In this document: positions 58,297-64,000 of the stretch, one piece after another
Position numbering within the stretch: the first letter of the stretch is position 1
Layout: each line of letters begins with the position of its first letter
Source: DAORHV01 sp964458645
GTDB taxonomy: Bacteria; Patescibacteriota; Gracilibacteria; Peribacterales; Peribacteraceae
Assembly (NCBI GenBank): GCA_964458645.1
Contig: CAYWJU010000003.1
Location: 83,911-147,910 of the forward strand
DNA: 64,000 nt
Direction of reading: 5' to 3'
The notes under the pieces: model-generated
What the model saw: only the letters and a program-made list of their open reading frames with translations
Database searches by the model: none
What the model was told of the DNA's origin: nothing
Made by a program: the position numbers and the translations under genes

Positions 58297-60585
58297 TCAC
58301 CCTTTTTTCCTACGCAGCGCGCTCCACAACCGTCCGAAAAAGTTCTTCGGCGGCGGATTCGGCTGTTTGTACTCGCGGGCTGCGTTCGCGTCGCGATAAC
58401 ACGGATTTCCGGTTTCCAGATCCAACGACTGCAGGCCTGTCGGACATTCGGCGCCGACCGAGGTTACGTTCATCGCCGTGGAAACAGCCTGCGCCAAGCC
58501 GCCGGACTGTCCCACAGAACATGCCTTGAAAATGATGCGGCAGTTGGGACTGCAGTACGCCCGCAGACGCTGCAGCTGCTCGGGGGGAATCGATTGGCCG
58601 TCCTCCGACTTGGCAAAGGCGAAATGGTCTGTTTTGATTTTGCCAAGATCGTCCGGACCGAGCGTGAGCGAATCCTTGTTGGCATGTCCGCCAAGCACGC
58701 AGACGTCGATGGGTCCATGCTGGCGCGCGCAGCGTGCAAATGCACGCATGGCCGACGTGCGACTGCCTGCTTCGGCAATGTGCATGTCGAAGCCCTTGGA
58801 TTCCGCTTCTTCCCACAGTTGGTTGATGAGCGCGTGATTATGGAACGCGCCGTTCCAGTCGGCGGCGGGAAACAGCACCAGTAGCGTTTTATTCGGCTTG
58901 GAGCGGGGCTTGCCGGCATTGCGCTGGGCTATTCTTTCCTTGGCGCGGATATGGCCGAGCACATGCGTGGGGTAACGCGAAAACATGTTGATGTTCCAGC
59001 GGTCGGCAAAATAGCGTGACGCGCCAGAAGAGCGTTCCTCCAAGTTGGCAATCGCCTCAATGTTCTGCGCCTGCACGATGCGGGTGCCCATCGTGTCTTT
59101 GTACTCCTTGCGGTTGTTACTCGACAGCTCCCACTGCTGGCGCATGTATTCGGGGTTCAATCCGTGCTGGGACAAAAATTGGTCCAGCACATGGTTGGCG
59201 GCTGGCGCGCATTCGGCATCATCAGCCAATTGCTCCCACAGATACCGGGCATGATTGCCGTTGAGGTCCACTGGCGGAAGTTGCTCGGAGGTGCGTCCAG
59301 CAAAGAGCAAGCGCAGTGCTTGCGTCCTGTACTCCTTCACTTCCGGCGGCGCGGCGAACGCATGCAGCACATAATGAATCGTGGCGCTTTTCGGCTCCTC
59401 CAACGAACGATGGACTTCGGCTGCCAGCGTGAGGGGCAACAGATATGCGGTGTGGTTCTCTTCGGCCCTGCGCACGAACGCCGCGGCGGCTGCGGAACGT
59501 TCCTGGGGCGTGTTGGGAGCGCAGACGTCGTGCACGCATGCCGCGCGCTCGCGCTCCACGAGCGGAAGATCCTGCGGACGCACTCCGTATTTGCGCACCA
59601 TTTCCTGCGCAGTCCATGCACTGCGGTCCTCGGGGGCCACATGCTCATGCCGCAGTGCGAAATCCGCCGCCGCTTCGCTGGCGATGTCGGTCACGGTTTT
59701 GCGGTCGATGCCGAACGCATCGATGAGTTTGGTCGGCGTATCGTCGCTGTACCCAATGGCATACCGCAGCATGGCGATTGCACCGGCACGGCGTTCGGGC
59801 GTGACCGTGACCTTGCAGAGTTGCTGCAACCGCGTGGCCGAATCCACGCTCCTTCCTTTGTCATAGTCGGGCTCCTGGTCGAATTCCGCCATCAGCAGAT
59901 CGATTGCCTTGGGGCCATGAATTTCCCGCATCTCGGTATGCCATGGCAGACGCAACGCGATTCCCAGTTCTTGGAGATGATACGTTCCGCTGAATTCGGT
60001 GGAGTTCAGCAGCAGGCGGGGGGCAAGCGCCCGATAACGGGCCTGCAGTGGCTTGATCAACTCGAGGTTCCGGGGCGGAAACTGGTACATGATTTCACAT
60101 ACGCGCCGCACATAGTCTTCGTAGTCAGGCCGGTTGCGGGAAAAACGGTTGAAGGAATCGCCGCCTTCCCGGCCCCTTTGCACCGCGTTCTGCAGACCGG
60201 CAAGGACGCGATCCATGGCGTCCACCGCGATTGCGTCGTGTGTTTCCGGCGTCAGTTCCAGCTGACGAACAAGGTCGAATTTGTAGCGCAAGCTCGCGTC
60301 GATGTCGCGCGTGATGTATTTACCGCGCACGCCGGGATTATCACGCAACGAAGGATACGCCTGGTAATCCGAGCGGCTCACATCCGACAGCATGTCGGTG
60401 ACCAGTTCCTGAGCCGGGGTATGCAAATGTTCCGGACTCCTGTGCCGGACAAAATGCAGCATGGTGTACGCAAACTCAAAGTCACCCTTTTTCACGGCGT
60501 CGTGTGCGTACTGCACCGCGCGCACGTGTTCCGGCACCTCGTCTGCGGGCCGGTCTTGGGGAACTTCTACCGAATTGCGGGGCAT
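58297..60585 (-). CDS. Caspase-like (clan CD) cysteine protease with long helical N-terminus
   Basis: 762 residues, no signal peptide. Residues 1-560 are helical, with repeat-like stretches. The C-terminal domain (about 575-735) has the caspase fold order. It has a strand T-L-L-V-L-F-P-A-A-D-W, then helix, then V-C-V-L-G-G-H634-A-N, then C-R-I-I-F-K-A-C689-S-V-G-Q-S-G-G-L. The His and Cys sit where the catalytic dyad of caspases, metacaspases and clostripain-like enzymes lies. Ends with a basic tail. Ten bases follow the stop of a Ca2+/Na+ antiporter gene, so the two form an operon. Protease activity and a link to calcium are inferred. An alternative is a catalytically dead scaffold, but the dyad is intact. 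Confidence 0.72.
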   Translation of the reverse strand: MPRNSVEVPQDRPADEVPEHVRAVQYAHDAVKKGDFEFAYTMLHFVRHRSPEHLHTPAQELVTDMLSDVSRSDYQAYPSLRDNPGVRGKYITRDIDASLRYKFDLVRQLELTPETHDAIAVDAMDRVLAGLQNAVQRGREGGDSFNRFSRNRPDYEDYVRRVCEIMYQFPPRNLELIKPLQARYRALAPRLLLNSTEFSGTYHLQELGIALRLPWHTEMREIHGPKAIDLLMAEFDQEPDYDKGRSVDSATRLQQLCKVTVTPERRAGAIAMLRYAIGYSDDTPTKLIDAFGIDRKTVTDIASEAAADFALRHEHVAPEDRSAWTAQEMVRKYGVRPQDLPLVERERAACVHDVCAPNTPQERSAAAAAFVRRAEENHTAYLLPLTLAAEVHRSLEEPKSATIHYVLHAFAAPPEVKEYRTQALRLLFAGRTSEQLPPVDLNGNHARYLWEQLADDAECAPAANHVLDQFLSQHGLNPEYMRQQWELSSNNRKEYKDTMGTRIVQAQNIEAIANLEERSSGASRYFADRWNINMFSRYPTHVLGHIRAKERIAQRNAGKPRSKPNKTLLVLFPAADWNGAFHNHALINQLWEEAESKGFDMHIAEAGSRTSAMRAFARCARQHGPIDVCVLGGHANKDSLTLGPDDLGKIKTDHFAFAKSEDGQSIPPEQLQRLRAYCSPNCRIIFKACSVGQSGGLAQAVSTAMNVTSVGAECPTGLQSLDLETGNPCYRDANAAREYKQPNPPPKNFFGRLWSALRRKKG

Positions 60586-60595
60586 GATGACGTAT

Positions 60596-61657
60596 TTACG
60601 GCGTGTGGTGGGAGGCCCCCTGCTGCGACAAGTGCATCGGCGCGGCTTGTTTCAGCAGCGTGTCGTCTGGCAGTTGCATGTTGGAAATGCGGACCGCGTT
60701 GCCAAGTTGCAGCGCCAAGAATACGGCGTAGAGCGTCAGCAAGACGATGCTCTCGGCCCGCGACAGCATGTTCTTGGAACGCGCGAAAACGAAGAACAGC
60801 AGCAAGCCGATGCCCAGCACGATCGAGTTCACCACGGCTTCGCTGCGTTCCAGGGCAAAGTCGCCGTTGGCCAATGCCAGAAACCCGAAGATCGGCGTGT
60901 TGAAGACTGCCGAGCCCATGTAGTCGCCGAAAGCGATGTCTTTGTGTCGGCCGATTACGCAACGAATGGCGATGACCAGCTCCGGAATATTGGTGCCGAT
61001 GGATAACAATATCAGGCCGATAAACGACACCGGCACCGACAGCAACTGTGCGAAGAACACCGACTCCCCCACCAAAATATTTCCCGAAATGAAAATCAGC
61101 ACTGCCGAGACTGCAATCTTCACCGTGTCGACCGCAGTCGCATGCGTACCGCCGATCAATGCACGATGCGTCTGCTCCAGCGCATCCTGCGCCACGCCTT
61201 CGATGGGATTGTGCTTCCGAATACGCCATACCAGCACTCCATAGAACGCGAACATCATGACGCCTTCGGTGACCGATACCTTGCCGTCCAGTGCGCAAAG
61301 CGAGGGCAAGAGCACCGTGAACAAGAGGAGAATCGTATTGGACGGCCGCAACGATCGATCCATGGGGATACCGTTCCCCAGTACCGCAAGCAGCGGAATG
61401 ATCAGCAAGAAAATAACGGTGGAAGCGCCGAGCAAATTTCCTGCCGAGACTTGGGGAACATGCTGCAACGTGGCATTCGTGGCGACGGACATCTCGCTCA
61501 CGGACGTCAGAATGCCTAAGACGAAGAACGCCACGGCAAAGCCGGGCTTGTGGTACCGCTTCGCCACTCGATCGGTGGCATCGATGAGCGAGCCCGACAA
61601 CAACCAAATGGTTGCGGTTGCTCCAAGCGCCAGCAAAATATGTCCAATGAGTGGCAT
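60596..61657 (-). CDS. Ca2+/Na+ antiporter-type (CaCA family) membrane protein
   Basis: 353 residues, about ten membrane helices in two halves. The two alpha repeats are S-V-S-E-M-S-V-A-T-N-A and S-I-G-T-N-I-P-E-L-V-I-A-I, each followed by G-N-L-L-G-A-S / G-S-A-V-F-N. These carry the acidic ion-binding residues of CaCA exchangers (YrbG type). Expected to exchange Ca2+ for Na+ or H+ across the membrane. A perfect TATAAT (61677-61672) gives a leader of about eight bases. Co-transcribed with the caspase-like gene. Confidence 0.88.
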   Translation of the reverse strand: MPLIGHILLALGATATIWLLSGSLIDATDRVAKRYHKPGFAVAFFVLGILTSVSEMSVATNATLQHVPQVSAGNLLGASTVIFLLIIPLLAVLGNGIPMDRSLRPSNTILLLFTVLLPSLCALDGKVSVTEGVMMFAFYGVLVWRIRKHNPIEGVAQDALEQTHRALIGGTHATAVDTVKIAVSAVLIFISGNILVGESVFFAQLLSVPVSFIGLILLSIGTNIPELVIAIRCVIGRHKDIAFGDYMGSAVFNTPIFGFLALANGDFALERSEAVVNSIVLGIGLLLFFVFARSKNMLSRAESIVLLTLYAVFLALQLGNAVRISNMQLPDDTLLKQAAPMHLSQQGASHHTP

Positions 61658-61753
61658 GTTTCTTTGATATTATTATAACACATTTTACTATATATGACTA
61701 GAACAATCTGGGCTTCAAGGAGCCAAGACCTCTGTTTTTGCTACACTGACATC

Positions 61754-62326
61754 GTGAATCCAAAGAATGCAAAATCTGGCAGCGCGATCTACGTCGCCTG
61801 GTTGCGCGCCATTAACGTGGGCGGAAACCGCATGGTGAAGATGGACGACCTGAAAAAAATCTTCGCCGGACTGAAGTTCGACAACGTCCGCACGCTCATC
61901 AACAGCGGAAACGTCGTCTTCGGAGGGCCGAAACAACCCGAAGCGGCACTGCGCACACTCATTGAAACAACACTCGAAAAAAAGCTCGGTTTCGATGTAA
62001 CGACCCTCGTGCGAACGTCGGAGGAACTTAAAGCGCTGGTCGCATTCGATCCGTTCAAAGACGTGCAGGCTGATGAAAACACGCGGTTGTACGTGACGTT
62101 TCTGGCCACAGAACCGACTGCCGCACAGTGGAAAGCGCTACAGGCCATCGCCAATCCCGACCAGCAATTCACGAAACGCGACCGTGAACTGTTCACGGTC
62201 TACCGCGTGGCCGCTGTGAAAAAAGAGCCGTTCAGCAATGCGCTCATGGAAAAAATCCTCGGCACACGTGCAACGACGCGCGGCTGGCCGACGGTGGTGA
62301 AAACACTTGCCCTCACACGTTCTTGA
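61754..62326 (+). CDS. DUF1697 family protein
   Basis: 190 residues from a GTG start set by -10 TACACT (61742-61747), six bases upstream; an ATG 20 codons earlier lies before the promoter. Family signature Y-V-A-W-L-R-A-I-N-V-G-G-N-R and N-V-R-T-L-I-N-S-G-N-V-V-F near the N-terminus. R-A-T-T-R-G-W-P-T-V at the end is also typical (T-x-R-N-W-x-T-V). Biochemical role unknown. Its stop overlaps the TTG of apbE (TTGA). Confidence 0.9.
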   Translation: MNPKNAKSGSAIYVAWLRAINVGGNRMVKMDDLKKIFAGLKFDNVRTLINSGNVVFGGPKQPEAALRTLIETTLEKKLGFDVTTLVRTSEELKALVAFDPFKDVQADENTRLYVTFLATEPTAAQWKALQAIANPDQQFTKRDRELFTVYRVAAVKKEPFSNALMEKILGTRATTRGWPTVVKTLALTRS

Positions 62327-63216
62327 GCCTCCTGAACACAGCGCCGCCGCAAAAATTCTCCTATGAATCCATGGGAACGCAGTGGTCCGTTTCGGTGTGG
62401 GACGAGCTGGACCCTACGGTCTTGGCAACCCTGCAGAAGAGCGTGCTCGAACAGTCGTATGCATTCGATCAAACCTATTCTCGATTCAAGAAATCTTCTC
62501 TCATTTGGCAGCTCGTGGAAAGAACAGGAGTGACGGAAGTACCTGCGGACTTGGTGGCAATGCTGCGCTTGTACGAAACATTGCACGACCTTTCGGATGG
62601 AAAATGCAATCCGCTGGTCGGTTTTGCGCTCAGTGATTTGGGGTATGACGCCGAGTACAGCCTGCACACCAAGGAACACGTACGTGCGGTACCGCAATTC
62701 GCCGACGCCTTGCGGATTGTGGACGACACGCACATTGAGCTGAAGCAGTCGGTGCTCATCGACCTTGGAGCGCTGGGCAAAGGCTATTTTGTCGACAAGC
62801 TTTCGGCGTACTTGCGACGCCAGGGCGTACGGCGCTTCCTGGTCGACGGCAGCGGCGACATTTACTACCAAGGCGATGGGCAATCCATCCGCGCAGGCCT
62901 GGAACACCCCAACGACGTAACGAAGGCGATCGGCGTGGTCACGTTGGGTAACGGCGCCATGTGCGCATCGTGCGGGAACCGTCGGCAATGGCAAGGACGG
63001 AATCATATTTTGGATCCGCAGACACTGCGTTCGCCGAGCGACATCTTGGCAACGTGGGTCATTGCCCCGACCGCCGCCGTAGCCGATGGCTTGGCTACGT
63101 GCTTATTCTTCATGGAACCGGAACGCTTCGCGCAGGCGTTCCGATTCGAATACTGCATCATGAATCATGAGCGGAGACTGAAGCGCTCACCTGGATTCGC
63201 GGCTGAGTTGCACTGA
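62323..63216 (+). CDS. apbE: FAD:protein FMN transferase
   Basis: 297 residues, TTG start coupled to the DUF1697 gene. Y-E-S-M-G-T-Q-W near the N-terminus, D-L-G-A-L-G-K-G-Y-F-V-D, F-L-V-D-G-S-G-D-I, N-H-I-L-D-P and A-P-T-A-A-V-A-D-G-L-A-T are ApbE hallmarks. It attaches FMN to Thr in flavoproteins. No lipoprotein signal, so it acts inside the cell or needs another export route. An FMN_bind-like gene lies nearby at the window edge. Confidence 0.93.
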   Translation: MSLLNTAPPQKFSYESMGTQWSVSVWDELDPTVLATLQKSVLEQSYAFDQTYSRFKKSSLIWQLVERTGVTEVPADLVAMLRLYETLHDLSDGKCNPLVGFALSDLGYDAEYSLHTKEHVRAVPQFADALRIVDDTHIELKQSVLIDLGALGKGYFVDKLSAYLRRQGVRRFLVDGSGDIYYQGDGQSIRAGLEHPNDVTKAIGVVTLGNGAMCASCGNRRQWQGRNHILDPQTLRSPSDILATWVIAPTAAVADGLATCLFFMEPERFAQAFRFEYCIMNHERRLKRSPGFAAELH

Positions 63217-63222
63217 TGCCCG

Positions 63223-63495
63223 CTAGTCGCTGATTGTTTCGCCTTCATCTGTATGCGCGACACTATCGAGAATCGCATGCATTGCCGCAGAGATGCCATC
63301 GATACGATCGCGCATCGTCAGGCCATCGACATTGAATCCGAAGTTGCGGAAGCGCCTGGTCTGTTCATCCAGGGCGCGCTGCAAACGAACTGGTAATTTT
63401 TTCCCGTTCGGCAAGGCATTATTCAGTAATTGGTCATACTGTTCGATGACTTCATGCAATTCGTCATCTGTCGCGTCTTGTTGAAGGGTATTCAT
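63223..63495 (-). CDS. Hypothetical small protein, 90 aa
   Basis: Not recognised. Acidic, helical (M-N-T-L-Q-Q-D-A-T-D-D-E-L-H). Upstream frame is open to 63606 but crosses a terminator, so MNTLQQ is the likely start. Six bases from the convergent apbE stop. Confidence 0.6.
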   Translation of the reverse strand: MNTLQQDATDDELHEVIEQYDQLLNNALPNGKKLPVRLQRALDEQTRRFRNFGFNVDGLTMRDRIDGISAAMHAILDSVAHTDEGETISD

Positions 63496-63545
63496 ACTGC
63501 GTAGCGGAACGTTGCGGGATGGTAGGAGAAAAACAAGTAAACGCC

Positions 63546-63578
63546 AAAAAAATCGCCCGCGGTGTTCCCGCAGGCGAT
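63546..63578 (-). terminator. Intrinsic terminator after the FMN_bind-like gene
   Basis: Stem ATCGCC/GGCGAT extended by GCGG/CCGC around a five-base loop, then seven T on the minus strand. Confidence 0.8.
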
Positions 63579-63605
63579 GTTCCTCTGAGAAAATGTTCTT
63601 AGACA

Positions 63606-64000
63606 CTAGGCCTTGGCCTCAGCTTTGATTTTGGCTACGGCATCCATGAATCCGGCCCCGGTAAGGGAAGACCCATTCACAACATCCAGCGAGAGTTCGT
63701 CGATGCTTTTCCCGACGACAAGTTCCTGGAAGCCGGCGGCGAATTTCTCCTGCATCACCACGCTCTTGGGGGCAGTGGCATGACCCTGAAAGGAAGTGGC
63801 AGTCACGACATCGTCCTTCAGTGTGAGTGTAATGGAAACGGACTCGCCTCCAGCCGGAGAGCGGTAGGTGCCGTCGGCGGAGTACTCTCCGTTCTTGTAG
63901 ATGTGCGACTGCATGGCTGCGGCTGCGCTGGACGACGTCTGCATCATGGCTGCAACGGATGACGAAGATGACGCAGGCATCATGGCGTCCGTGGACGAAG
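63606..64000 (-). CDS. FMN_bind-like domain protein, C-terminal part (runs off right edge)
   Basis: 131 codons visible; the 5' end is outside. A Ser/Ala/Met-rich linker is followed by a domain with Y-K-N-G-E-Y-S-A-D-G-T-Y, S-V-S-I-T-L-T-L-K-D-D-V-V-T-A and G-K-S-I-D-E-L-S-L-D-V. The pattern is like FMN_bind domains that ApbE flavinylates. The expected flavin site S/T-G-A-T reads L-T-G-A-G-F here, so the flavin-accepting Thr seems missing. Export is likely from the linker type but cannot be seen. Confidence 0.55.
   Translation of the reverse strand, partial: SSTDAMMPASSSSSVAAMMQTSSSAAAAMQSHIYKNGEYSADGTYRSPAGGESVSITLTLKDDVVTATSFQGHATAPKSVVMQEKFAAGFQELVVGKSIDELSLDVVNGSSLTGAGFMDAVAKIKAEAKA

Noticed and set aside
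58297..60585. CHAT-domain or gingipain identity for the caspase-like gene
   Set aside because: The clan-level pattern (G-G-H and A-C-S) is visible, but family-specific motifs are not, so only a general caspase-like call is made.
1..64000. tRNA, rRNA, CRISPR array, insertion sequence or phage genes
   Set aside because: Intergenic regions were scanned by eye for T-arm motifs, regular short repeats, transposase motifs and terminal inverted repeats; none found. This is not a substitute for a model search.

Overview
The window looks like a single-copy chromosomal stretch of a small-genome bacterium of the Patescibacteria/CPR type, with a Peribacteria-like (Peregrinibacteria) lineage as my best but unproven guess. 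The reasons are: standard genetic code (TGA is used as a stop), moderately high G+C, many lineage-specific small proteins, an ECF sigma factor paired with a DUF5667 protein, an alanyl-tRNA synthetase without its C-terminal domain, and an almost complete lack of Shine-Dalgarno sites. Instead, about 25 genes have a -10 hexamer (TACACT, TATACT, TACAGT, TAGAAT and similar) ending only 6-9 bases before the start codon, so their mRNAs should be leaderless. I used this spacing to choose many starts. I see no rRNA, tRNA, CRISPR array, insertion sequence or prophage.

Layout. 1-4191 (minus): the N-terminal 1397 codons of a DUF11-repeat surface protein, divergent from an ECF sigma/DUF5667 anti-sigma pair (4375-6833). 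6805-10084: a fatty acid desaturase, a hypothetical protein and a G+C-rich WD40-like protein that looks foreign. 10238-12043: alaS. 12166-17411: an unidentified three-gene module around a 1323-residue protein. 17474-20720: a membrane protein, a GT-C-like glycosyltransferase and a DedA protein. 21057-23712: a hypothetical gene, a candidate structured ncRNA of about 540 nt, and a TRM11-like RNA methyltransferase. 23743-26260: an HTTM-DCC fusion with a small partner and a secreted cysteine-repeat protein. 26353-27681: a small hypothetical gene and trhO.

27763-33060 (minus) is a branched-chain amino acid ABC importer (livG, binding protein, livH, livM; no livF seen). It is headed by an apparent transcription attenuator: a 16-residue leader peptide with five Ile and one Val, competing hairpins and an intrinsic terminator. 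This is the finding I rate highest. 33153-39109: ogt, then two GT2 and two paralogous GT-C-like membrane proteins, probably for surface glycan assembly. 39084-41429: three small cysteine-rich exported proteins divergent from a fasciclin/thioredoxin lipoprotein. 41511-42053: a second foreign-looking gene, with a good Shine-Dalgarno site and a long leader.

42352-55538 carries queA, a CAP-domain protein, a PQQ-propeller protein, a winged-helix protein, several hypotheticals, a short MscS-type channel, rsmE and an SLH-domain protein. 55637-63216 carries a cysteine-rich membrane protein, a methyltransferase, a YdeI-family protein, a caspase-like protease in an operon with a Ca2+/Na+ antiporter, a DUF1697 protein and apbE. 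The right edge cuts an FMN_bind-like gene. Genes are tightly packed, and several convergent pairs overlap at their 3' ends, some by only the shared stop codons.
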